Assembly (NCBI GenBank): GCA_040752275.1
Contig: JBFMFH010000056.1
Span: forward strand, 42,937-106,936
DNA: 64,000 nucleotides
From: JBFMFH01 sp040752275
GTDB lineage: Bacteria; Acidobacteriota; Vicinamibacteria; Vicinamibacterales; JAKQTR01
Direction: 5' to 3'
Below the pieces are notes generated by a model that was given only the letters and a program-made list of their open reading frames with translations, did not search any database and had not been told where the DNA came from. Both the position numbers and the translations under genes were made by a program. Shown here in pieces: positions 25,049 through 32,788 of this stretch (position 1 is the first letter of the stretch; every line of letters begins with the position of its first letter).

Positions 25049-25989
25049 CCGGCGCCTCGCCCGCGCCCCCGGCACCCATCGTCGTGACCGACCACGTGTC
25101 GAAGTGGTACGGCCAGGTCATCGGCCTCAACGACGTGAGCGTCACGATTCCCCGCGGCATCACCGGCCTGCTGGGACCGAACGGTGCGGGTAAGTCGACT
25201 CTGATGAAGCTGCTGACCGGCCAGCTCAAGCCGAGCAAGGGGACGATCTCGGTGCTGGGTGAAGCGGTGTGGGGCAACCCGCACCTGTACTTCAGGATGG
25301 GGTTCTGTCCCGAGCAGGACGCGTTCTACGACCGCATGACCGGCCTCGAGTGGGTGACGGGCCTGGTGCGCCTCAACGGGCTCGGGGAGGCTCGGGCCAT
25401 CGAGGCGGCGAGAGCAGCCCTGGCGCAGGTGGACTTGAGTGAGGCGGCCGACAAGAAGATCGGCGGCTACAGCAAAGGCATGCGCCAGCGCGTGAAGCTC
25501 GCGCAGGCTCTCGTGCACGACCCGGAGCTCCTGATCCTCGATGAGCCCTTGTCCGGGATGGATCCGATCGGCCGCCGCCGCACGATCCGCCTCATCAAGG
25601 ACTGGGCCCGGGCCGGGAAGAGCCTCATCGTCTCGAGTCACATCCTGTATGAGATCGAGGCCATGACCTCGAACATCCTGCTCATCAACAATGGACGGAT
25701 CCTGGCCGAGGGCGACGTCCACCAGATCCGGGAACTCATCGACGAGCACCCGCATACCGTGTACGTGCGCGCCGACGAGCCGCGGACGCTCGCCCGCGAG
25801 TTCCTCACACGTGACGACGTGCTGAGCCTTCGGCTCGAGCAGGATGCCATCGTCATCGAGACGTCGAAGCCCGACAGCTTCTACCGGTATCTGACGGACC
25901 TCGCGGCGTCGGGGCAGGCCGGCACGATCAGCGAAGTCACCTCGCCGGACGACAACCTGCAGGCCGTCTTCAAGTTCCTCGTCAAATGA
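25045..25989 (+). CDS. ABC transporter ATP-binding protein (second of pair)
   Basis: 314 residues from GTG 25045, overlapping the permease stop by 4 bp. Walker A is GPNGAGKST, the signature YSKGMRQRVKLAQAL and Walker B LLILDEPLSGMDPIG. A C-terminal extension (about 225-314) after the ATPase core is typical of ABC-2 exporters. It is paralogous to the ATPase at 23267. ATGA overlap with the next permease supports one operon. Confidence 0.93.
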   Translation: MTGASPAPPAPIVVTDHVSKWYGQVIGLNDVSVTIPRGITGLLGPNGAGKSTLMKLLTGQLKPSKGTISVLGEAVWGNPHLYFRMGFCPEQDAFYDRMTGLEWVTGLVRLNGLGEARAIEAARAALAQVDLSEAADKKIGGYSKGMRQRVKLAQALVHDPELLILDEPLSGMDPIGRRRTIRLIKDWARAGKSLIVSSHILYEIEAMTSNILLINNGRILAEGDVHQIRELIDEHPHTVYVRADEPRTLAREFLTRDDVLSLRLEQDAIVIETSKPDSFYRYLTDLAASGQAGTISEVTSPDDNLQAVFKFLVK

Positions 25990-26882
25990 CCGTGACCTCA
26001 TCGAATCCGATTGTGCCGCCCGCCGGCCAGAGCGTGCCGACTTCCGGCGGCGTGCCCAGGGAAGCGCCTCCCTTCCTCACCGCGGCGCTCCGCATCTTCG
26101 ACCTGTCACTCGGCCAGATGTTGTGGTCGCGCCGGACCATCTTCCTGGCGCTGGTGGTGGGATCGCCGCTGGCCCTCGGGGTCCTGTTCCGAGTCCTCGA
26201 GGCGATGGGGGTTGGCGACATGCGCGTCGGGCGGAGCCCCGTGGCCGGTCCCACCGTGTTCGGTGGCATGATCTGGCTCCTGTACCTGCGGTTTATCGTA
26301 CCCGTGCTCGGCGTGTTCTACGGCACGGCCCTCGTGGCCGACGAAGTCGAGGACAAGACCATCACCTACCTGTTCGTCCGGCCCGTCCCTCGCGCGGCGG
26401 TGCTGGCCGGCAAGTATCTGGCCTACCTGGTGACCACCATCTGCGTGGTGCTGCCGTCGGTCGTGCTGTTGTACCTGCTGGTCGTCCCGCTCGGGAGCGG
26501 TTCGCTGGCCGCGGCCTTTCCGGACCTGCTGAAGGACTTGGCGCTCCTGGGGATTGGGCTGGCGGCGTACGGCGCCATCTTCGCGTTCATCGGTGCCCAG
26601 TTCAAGCACCCGCTGGTGACCGGGCTGGTCTTCGCCTTCGGATGGGAGCAGCTGGCGCTGATTCTGCCCGGATACCTCAGGCGGGCGACAGTGGCCTATT
26701 ACCTGCAGGCCCTGGTGCCGCACACCATGCCCGCGCAGGGGCTCGGCACCGCGCTGCAGGCGATCTTCCGGGACACGCCGTCTACGCTGGTCAGCCTGGC
26801 GTGGCTAGCGATCTACATCGCCGGGTTCGTGTATGTGGCCGGTCGGGTGATCGAGCGGCGGGAATACGTGCTGGAACAGTAG
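25986..26882 (+). CDS. ABC-2 type permease (second of pair)
   Basis: 298 residues with about six membrane segments. The ABC-2 loop reads YGTALVADEVEDKTITYLFVRPVPRA with the following span at VLAGKYLAYL. It completes the ATPase-permease-ATPase-permease operon. The N-terminal 40 residues are polar and proline-rich. Substrate unknown. Confidence 0.88.
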   Translation: MTVTSSNPIVPPAGQSVPTSGGVPREAPPFLTAALRIFDLSLGQMLWSRRTIFLALVVGSPLALGVLFRVLEAMGVGDMRVGRSPVAGPTVFGGMIWLLYLRFIVPVLGVFYGTALVADEVEDKTITYLFVRPVPRAAVLAGKYLAYLVTTICVVLPSVVLLYLLVVPLGSGSLAAAFPDLLKDLALLGIGLAAYGAIFAFIGAQFKHPLVTGLVFAFGWEQLALILPGYLRRATVAYYLQALVPHTMPAQGLGTALQAIFRDTPSTLVSLAWLAIYIAGFVYVAGRVIERREYVLEQ

Positions 26883-27049
26883 GACAGGGGAAGGGGACCC
26901 AACTTCGCCGGGCGCGCTGACGCGCGGCTTCGTCGAGGCGAGCCGGGGACCATTGGAGAATCAGCGTTCTAATTGTGAACGTCGTACGCCTCGCCGACCA
27001 GGGAACTTCCGAGGGGCCCCACCGTATAGCGGATCAGAGGGACGTGACG

Positions 27050-28066
27050 ATGACCGCAAAGACACGCTATTTCCTTATCGGTTCGGCGCTGGTGCTCGTG
27101 CTCGGCCTGGGCATCGGTGTGGTGGCCTACTACGGAGGCGTCTCGGGTGGCCTGTTCGCCCAGGGGCCCGGGCCCAAGGAGTTGAAGTACGTCCCTGAGG
27201 ACGCGGCGGTGGTGGCCTATGCCGATGTCAGGCAGGTCATGACCTCCGAGTTGCGGCAGCACCTCCGGCAGCTCGATGGCGTCACTGACGAGGGGCGGAG
27301 CGAGTTCCGCGACCAGACCGGGATCGACATCGAGCACGACATCGACTACGTTGTGGCCTCGATGCGCGGCGCGGAGATCTCGGACCACGCGGACGGCCTC
27401 GTGATCGCCCGCGGCCGCTTTGACCAGGGGCGCCTCGAGGCGCTTGCCGTGGAGCACGGCGGGAAGGTCACGGAGTACCGCGGGAAGCGGATGGTGATGG
27501 CGCCTGTCGACCGCCACCGGGAACGCGCGGCGGCCGAGGCTCCCGAGTTTGCCCTGGCGTTTGTCGAGCCTGGCCTGATGGCGATGGGCAGCCTGCCGGC
27601 CGTGCAGCAGGCCCTCGAGACCGGGGCGGCAGGCCGGAACGTGACGGACAACGCCGAGATGATGAAGTTCGTCGCCGAGATGCAGTCCGAGAGCATGTGG
27701 GCCGTGGGCCGCTTCGATGCAGTCAGGGCAGAGGCGAGGCTGCCGGCAGAGGTCGAGAACCGGATCCCGCCCATCACCTGGTTCGCCGCCAGCGGTCGCG
27801 TGAACGGCGGCGTGCAGGCCACGGTCAAGGTCGATGCCCGTGACGAGCAGGCGGCCGACAGCCTGCGGGACATCGTTCGGGGGTTCGTCGCCCTGGCCAA
27901 GATGCAGGCTGGGGACAAGACCGAGGCGGCGGCCCTGCTGCCTGCCATCGAGCTCGGCGGGACGGGCAAGACGGTCTCGGTGTCCTTCGCGGTCTCGACC
28001 GCACTGCTGGATGCCGTGTCGAAAGGCGGCGCCATGAAGCGGGAGGCAGCGCCCAAGAAGGAATAG
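27050..28066 (+). CDS. Membrane-anchored protein of unknown function
   Basis: 338 residues. A single N-terminal membrane segment (about 8-30, IGSALVLVLGLGIGVVAYYGG) is followed by a large exported domain. I do not recognise the family. The opening of the domain (KYVPEDAAVVAYADVRQVM) and the alternating helix/strand pattern recall acidobacterial secreted proteins annotated only as hypothetical. ATG 27050 has GAGGGA 8 bp upstream. It lies downstream of the ABC cluster, separated by 167 bp, and may be transcribed alone. Confidence 0.75.
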   Translation: MTAKTRYFLIGSALVLVLGLGIGVVAYYGGVSGGLFAQGPGPKELKYVPEDAAVVAYADVRQVMTSELRQHLRQLDGVTDEGRSEFRDQTGIDIEHDIDYVVASMRGAEISDHADGLVIARGRFDQGRLEALAVEHGGKVTEYRGKRMVMAPVDRHRERAAAEAPEFALAFVEPGLMAMGSLPAVQQALETGAAGRNVTDNAEMMKFVAEMQSESMWAVGRFDAVRAEARLPAEVENRIPPITWFAASGRVNGGVQATVKVDARDEQAADSLRDIVRGFVALAKMQAGDKTEAAALLPAIELGGTGKTVSVSFAVSTALLDAVSKGGAMKREAAPKKE

Positions 28067-28095
28067 CCCCCTGTGACGCGTGTGACCGCTTTTGC

Positions 28096-28125
28096 TTGAC
28101 GGATCCCGGTCGGTTTCCCTACACT
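28096..28125 (+). promoter_or_regulatory. Sigma-70 type promoter before the GGCT gene
   Basis: TTGACG (28096-28101), 18-bp spacer, TACACT (28120-28125). This predicts a leader of about 100 bases before the GTG at 28233. Confidence 0.55.
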
Positions 28126-28232
28126 GGCGCTCATTCCTGACCTTCTTCCGCGCCACCTTCCGTCCCCGGTGTGGTCGGCAAGGGGAGGTGACGGACATTC
28201 CGGCGGCGGGGCCGCCCGGAGGCGGGCGTCGC

Positions 28233-28637
28233 GTGAACAACAGGGTCTTCTTCTACGGCACTCTGATGGCGGGCTTCGACCGCCGCCGGCGCGCGGGCAT
28301 CGACACGCGCATGCGGTTCATGGGGCGGGGCTGGATCCAGGGTGCGCTGTTCGATCTGGGGCTGTACCCGGCGGCCATCCCGGCACCTGAGGGACAGGTC
28401 TGGGGAGAAGTGTACGAGATCGACGACGAGTCGGTACTCGAGGCGCTCGACGACATCGAGGGCTACCGCGCGAGCGAGCCGGACACCAGCCTCTACAACC
28501 GGGTCCAGACCGACGCGACCTTGGCCAACGGGGATCGACACCCGGTGTGGGTGTACTTCTACAACGCCCCGCTGGGACGTGCCGAGCGGATCGACTCGGG
28601 CGACTACCTGGCGTACCTGAACGTCAGTCGCGGATAG
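28233..28637 (+). CDS. Gamma-glutamylcyclotransferase-like protein (GGCT/AIG2 fold)
   Basis: 134 residues from GTG 28233, with GGAGG about 10 bp upstream. The YGTLM motif near residue 9 binds the glutamyl substrate, and the Glu of LDDIEGYR is the likely catalytic acid. Family members form 5-oxoproline from gamma-glutamyl compounds or act on related amides; the substrate here is unknown. Upstream in-frame codons to 28092 overlap the promoter and are rejected. Confidence 0.85.
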   Translation: MNNRVFFYGTLMAGFDRRRRAGIDTRMRFMGRGWIQGALFDLGLYPAAIPAPEGQVWGEVYEIDDESVLEALDDIEGYRASEPDTSLYNRVQTDATLANGDRHPVWVYFYNAPLGRAERIDSGDYLAYLNVSRG

Positions 28638-28651
28638 CGACGAGACGACAC

Positions 28652-28987
28652 CTACCCCGCCTCCTGCCGCCCCAGGACGAACGCGACGATTGACGCCTTG
28701 ACGCGCTCCGGCAGGTCCACGAACTCGAGCCCCGCCCGGTAGATGACGGAGTCCCGCCCGAGGTCGGCGATCTGGCAGTGGACGACACGGGCCTTGACGA
28801 CGACCACGTCGTCGTCGAGATGCAGGCGTAGGTCGTGCAGCGAATTCACCAGCAGCGGGAATGCCGATTCCAGTCTGACGCCCGCCGGGCCGATCTCGCG
28901 GATGGCGACGGGCGCCATCACGCTCAGTTCGCCCGCGAGCTTCTCGAGCAGATCCACCCGGGTCGCCGTCCGCCGGTCCTGGCTCAT
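28652..28987 (-). CDS. PilZ domain protein (c-di-GMP receptor candidate)
   Basis: 111 residues, a single PilZ domain. The N-terminal RRTATR supplies an RxxxR-like motif and the REIGPAGVRLES stretch corresponds to the (D/N)xSxxG motif, though Asp/Asn and Ser are not exactly kept, so binding is uncertain. It could read out the c-di-GMP handled by the HD-GYP proteins at 5820-10815. TATAGT stands 9 bases before the ATG with no ribosome site, a leaderless arrangement. Confidence 0.8.
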   Translation of the reverse strand: MSQDRRTATRVDLLEKLAGELSVMAPVAIREIGPAGVRLESAFPLLVNSLHDLRLHLDDDVVVVKARVVHCQIADLGRDSVIYRAGLEFVDLPERVKASIVAFVLGRQEAG

Positions 28988-28996
28988 CCCGCGCGG

Positions 28997-29002
28997 ACTA
29001 TA
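28997..29002 (-). promoter_or_regulatory. -10 element of the PilZ gene, leaderless arrangement
   Basis: TATAGT on the minus strand, 9 bases before ATG 28987. No -35 box seen. Confidence 0.4.
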
Positions 29003-29045
29003 GCATATGATGGAGGTTCACCCTGACAACCCGGGCAGGACGTGT

Positions 29046-30548
29046 ATGACCACGAACACATCGAGCGTTCAGACCGCTCACAACTTCATCGATGGCGAGT
29101 GGGTGGCCGCCGCCTCGGGCGAGACCTTCGAGAACCGCAATCCGGCCGACTGCACTGATCTAGTCGGACGCTTTGCGAGGTCCTCGCGTGCCGACGCCGC
29201 GCGCGCCATCGACGCCGCGCGCCGGGCGTTCGACGCCTGGCGGCTCGTGCCGGCGCCGAAGCGCGCGGAGATTCTGTACCGCGCCGCCCAGCTGCTGGCC
29301 GAGCGCAAGGAGCGCTACGCCCGCGACATGACCCGCGAGATGGGCAAGGTCCTCGACGAGACGCGGGGCGACGTCCAGGAGGCCATCGACATGGCCTTCT
29401 TCATGGCGGGTGAGGGTCGCCGGCAGCATGGGCAGACCGCGCCGTCCGAACTGCGCGACAAGTTCGCCATGTCGATCCGTCAGCCCATCGGAGTCTGCGG
29501 CATCATCACGCCGTGGAACTTCCCGATGGCCATCCCGTCGTGGAAGATCCTGCCGGCGCTCATCTGCGGCAACACGGTCGTGCTGAAGCCGGCCACGCTG
29601 ACGCCGCTCTCGGCCGTGAACTTCGTCAGCGTCCTCGAGGAGGCCGGCGTCCCGCCCGGGGTCGTCAACCTCGTGACTGGTGGCGGGGGAGAGGTCGGCA
29701 ACGCGATCCTCGAGTCGTCGGACGTCGATGTCGTGTCCTTTACGGGCTCGACCGACGTCGGCCGCACGGTGAGCGTCAAGGCCGCGCCCAGCTTCAAGAA
29801 GGTCCACCTCGAGATGGGCGGCAAGAACATCATCATCGTCATGGACGATGCGGATCTCGAATTGGCGGTCGACGGCTGCGTGTGGGGAGGCTTTGGGACG
29901 ACCGGGCAACGCTGCACGGCCGCGAGCCGCATCGCGGTGCAGCGCAGGGTCTATCGGGCGTTCGTCGACCGGTACGTGGAGCGCGTCAAGGCGCTCAAGG
30001 TCGGGAACGGTCTCGACCCGGCCACGCAGATGGGGCCGTCGGTCAGCCAGGCCCAGCTCGAGACCGTGATGAGCTACGTCGAGATCGGGAAGGGCGAGGG
30101 CGCGACGCTCGCGTGCGGTGGACACCGCATCGACACAGGAGCTCATGCGGACGGCTACTTCCACGAGCCGACGGTGTTTGTCGACGTGCATCACCGGATG
30201 CGCATTGCCCAGGAAGAGATCTTCGGCCCCGTGGTGTCGGTGATACCGTTCGAGTCGTTCGACGAGGCGATTGCGGTCGGGAACAGCGTCGAGTACGGCC
30301 TGTCGTCGTCGATCTACACACGGAACATCAACCTGGCGTTCCTCGCCATGCGGGATTTGCACACGGGCCTGTTCTATGTGAACGCCCCCACCATCGGCGC
30401 CGAGATCCACCTGCCATTCGGCGGCACCAAGAACACGGGCAACGGCCACCGCGAGGCCGGCGAAGCCGCGTTGGACGTGTTCTCGGAGTGGAAGTCGATC
30501 TACGTCGACTTCAGCGGGAAACTCCAGCGGGCGCAGATCGACCAATAG
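29046..30548 (+). CDS. NAD(P)-dependent aldehyde dehydrogenase
   Basis: 500 residues. It oxidises an aldehyde to an acid. The catalytic Cys is in GQRCTAASR, the Glu in LEMGGKN, and the nucleotide-binding turn is FTGSTDVG. The end GGTKNTGNGHREAGEAA resembles alpha-ketoglutarate-semialdehyde and aminoadipate-semialdehyde type enzymes, but the substrate is not determined. ATG 29046 has AGGA 5 bp upstream. It is divergent to the PilZ gene; no pathway neighbours are present. Confidence 0.92.
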   Translation: MTTNTSSVQTAHNFIDGEWVAAASGETFENRNPADCTDLVGRFARSSRADAARAIDAARRAFDAWRLVPAPKRAEILYRAAQLLAERKERYARDMTREMGKVLDETRGDVQEAIDMAFFMAGEGRRQHGQTAPSELRDKFAMSIRQPIGVCGIITPWNFPMAIPSWKILPALICGNTVVLKPATLTPLSAVNFVSVLEEAGVPPGVVNLVTGGGGEVGNAILESSDVDVVSFTGSTDVGRTVSVKAAPSFKKVHLEMGGKNIIIVMDDADLELAVDGCVWGGFGTTGQRCTAASRIAVQRRVYRAFVDRYVERVKALKVGNGLDPATQMGPSVSQAQLETVMSYVEIGKGEGATLACGGHRIDTGAHADGYFHEPTVFVDVHHRMRIAQEEIFGPVVSVIPFESFDEAIAVGNSVEYGLSSSIYTRNINLAFLAMRDLHTGLFYVNAPTIGAEIHLPFGGTKNTGNGHREAGEAALDVFSEWKSIYVDFSGKLQRAQIDQ

Positions 30549-30923
30549 ACACCTTACGGAGGGCGACAGGGCCGGGATCGGGCGTCAGGCGATCCCCCCT
30601 GATCGACCCGGAGTGTCCCGGAGCAAACCATGTGAGCACGGCGACAGCGGCCTTGGCGCGCCGAAGCCGGAATGGCGGAGGCGGAAGTCTGCAAGACGCG
30701 CCGAAGAACAAGGGGCCCAGCCGGCGTTTCGTCCGCGGAGCGGCGGCCGGCGTCCAGCGGCCCGTAGCGGGCCGAAGGCGTGTCTTGCCGCCGTGTCGAA
30801 CGGTTTGCGGAGGGGCACTCCGGGTCGACTGTCTGGTGTCGCGTCCCGGCGCCTTGTCGGTCCCCGCTGTCTTCCGGTATCGTGTGGCCGATACGCCACG
30901 TTCGTCCAACAACGGAGAGCTCC
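30549..30923. other. Gene-free stretch before cstA holding an inverted-repeat element
   Basis: 375 bp without a convincing gene. Most of it is the 226-bp inverted-repeat element at 30603-30828. The last 95 bp should carry the cstA promoter, and GGAGAG at 30914-30919 is its ribosome site. Confidence 0.6.
30603..30828. repeat. MITE-like element with 27-bp terminal inverted repeats
   Basis: Left end 30603-30629 and right end 30802-30828 are inverted repeats: 13 bp perfect at the outer end (TCGACCCGGAGTG), a 7-bp imperfect middle and 7 bp perfect inside (GCAAACC). The interior is GC-rich with no transposase. Flanks (CTGA and CTGT) do not give a clear target duplication. This is the form expected of a small non-autonomous element. 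Confidence 0.6.
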
Positions 30924-32588
30924 ATGCTGAATGCTGCGCTGGTCGGGGTGTTGGGTGCCATCTGGTTCGTCCTCGCGTATCGCTGGTATGGCGGGTTCAT
31001 TGCCAGGCGCCTCATCCAGCCCGACGATGGCCGTGCGACGCCGGCGCACGCCCAGCGGGACAACGTCGACTTCGTCCCGGCGAATCGCGCGATCCTTTTC
31101 GGGCACCACTTCTCCTCGATCGCAGGCGCCGGGCCGATCGTGGGGCCGATGCTGGCCTACTCGCTGTTCGGCTGGCTGCCGGCGCTCGTCTGGATCTTCG
31201 CCGGATCCGTGTTCATCGGCGCGGTGCACGACTACACGGCCATGATGGCATCGGTACGTAGCCGCGGCGTGTCGGTCGCGGACATTGCCAAGGTGCACGT
31301 GTCGGCGACGGCCCGCTGGATCTTCAGTGTGTTCCTCTGGCTGGCTCTGGTGCTGGTGATCGCGGTCTTTGCCGTCCTGACCGCGCAAACGCTCGCCGAG
31401 AAGCCGGAGATCGTCGTTCCGACGCTGGGCCTGATGCTGCTGGCGATGCTCTTCGGCACGCTCGTCTACCGCGGTGGCGTCAACCTGTGGGTGGGCACGG
31501 CGGTGGCGCTGGTCGTGATGGTCGCGCTCATCGTCGCCGGCGACCACTACCCGATTCCGGCCAGCTATGAGTTCTGGCTGGTGTTCGCCCTCGTGTACTC
31601 GTTCGTCGCCGCGACGCTGCCCGTCTGGTTTCTGCTGCAGCCGCGCGACTACCTCTCGATGTACATCCTCGTCGCAGGGCTCGCCCTCGGATTCGTGTCG
31701 TTGCTCATCATGCGGCCGGCGATCACCGGACCCGCCTTCATCGGCGTGTCGAGCAGCTCCGGGCCGCTCTGGCCCATCCTGTTCATCACGGTGGCGTGTG
31801 GGGCGGTGTCGGGCTTCCACTCGGTGGTGTCGAGCGGCACCTCCGCCAAACAGCTGGCTCGAGAGAGCGATGCGCGGCTCGTCGCGTTTGGCGGCATGCT
31901 CACCGAGGGCGCCCTCGCCATGCTCGTCGTGCTCTTGATGTCGGCGGTGCTGTTCTGGGACCGGGCACCGTCCGAAGGGCTGTCGGATTTCGTGTTCCGG
32001 TCGGTGCTGGCCGAGAAGGGCGCGAACATCACGTTCGGCCGGGCGATGGGCCGGGCGATCGAAAGCATCGGCATCCCGCTGAACTACGGTATCGCCTTCG
32101 GCGTGCTGATGCTCAATGCCTTCATCCTGACCACCCTGGATACCTGCACGCGGCTCACCCGGTTCATCGTGGTCGAGAGCGCGGGGCAGAAAGTGGGCAT
32201 CCTGCGCAACCGGTTCGTTGCCACCGCTGTCGGCCTCGTGGCGGCCTACTTCTTGACGTTGGGCAACGGCTGGCGTGTGCTGTGGCCGGCCTTCGGGGCG
32301 GCGAACCAGTTGATTGCCGCGCTGTCGCTGCTCGTCGTGTCGGCCTACCTGTTCGGCTACGGCAAGAGGACCGTCTACACCATCGTGCCCGGCATCTTCA
32401 TGCTGGCGACCACCGAAGGCGCCCTCTTCTACCAGCTCTTCTGGCAGTATCTGCCGGCGAAGAACGTCCCCCTGGCTATCGTCGCCACCGTGCTCATGGC
32501 GCTGGGTCTGGTTGTCGCGGCGGAAGTCTACCGGCGGCTGCAGCGGACCGATGTCGGGGTGCCGGCGATTGGGGAGCCGGTACGGTAG
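30924..32588 (+). CDS. cstA: Carbon starvation protein A family transporter
   Basis: 554 residues with about 16 membrane segments. The CstA signature is present near the start: DFVPANRAILFGHHFSSIAG, then GPIVGPMLAY. Family members take up pyruvate or peptides during nutrient limitation. ATG 30924 is preceded by GGAGAG; an upstream in-frame ATG at 30780 lies in the repeat element. The chain ends within the family norm for the shorter CstA/BtsT type. Confidence 0.92.
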   Translation: MLNAALVGVLGAIWFVLAYRWYGGFIARRLIQPDDGRATPAHAQRDNVDFVPANRAILFGHHFSSIAGAGPIVGPMLAYSLFGWLPALVWIFAGSVFIGAVHDYTAMMASVRSRGVSVADIAKVHVSATARWIFSVFLWLALVLVIAVFAVLTAQTLAEKPEIVVPTLGLMLLAMLFGTLVYRGGVNLWVGTAVALVVMVALIVAGDHYPIPASYEFWLVFALVYSFVAATLPVWFLLQPRDYLSMYILVAGLALGFVSLLIMRPAITGPAFIGVSSSSGPLWPILFITVACGAVSGFHSVVSSGTSAKQLARESDARLVAFGGMLTEGALAMLVVLLMSAVLFWDRAPSEGLSDFVFRSVLAEKGANITFGRAMGRAIESIGIPLNYGIAFGVLMLNAFILTTLDTCTRLTRFIVVESAGQKVGILRNRFVATAVGLVAAYFLTLGNGWRVLWPAFGAANQLIAALSLLVVSAYLFGYGKRTVYTIVPGIFMLATTEGALFYQLFWQYLPAKNVPLAIVATVLMALGLVVAAEVYRRLQRTDVGVPAIGEPVR

Positions 32589-32610
32589 GGGGGAGACAGG
32601 GGCAAGAAGA

Positions 32611-32652
32611 CAGAAGACAGGAGACAGAAGACAGAAGACAGAACGCAGAAGA
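32611..32652. repeat. 7-bp tandem array (CAGAAGA-type, 6 units)
   Basis: Six heptamers, four CAGAAGA plus CAGGAGA and CAGAACG variants, just after cstA. Confidence 0.85.
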
Positions 32653-32703
32653 TGTTGAGTCGCGCTCAACGCGCGACCGTTGGTTGCCCGGGTGATCGCC
32701 CCC

Positions 32704-32741
32704 AAAAGAAAAGGCCCGGCACGCCGCGTGGCGTGCCGGGC
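32704..32741 (-). terminator. Rho-independent terminator of the TonB-receptor gene
   Basis: A perfect 12-bp stem (32714-32725 with 32730-32741) has a 4-base loop. On the minus strand it is followed by CTTTTCTTTT. It lies about 50 bp after the receptor stop codon, and is the clearest intrinsic terminator in the window. Confidence 0.88.
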
Positions 32742-32788
32742 TGCCCAAACCGCGGAACCGGGAATACCCCGGCCCATGCGGTGCACTC

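Noticed and set aside
30585..32786. 733-residue minus-strand open frame opposite cstA
   Set aside because: It is His/Arg/Asp-rich and mirrors the membrane segments of CstA; no family signature.
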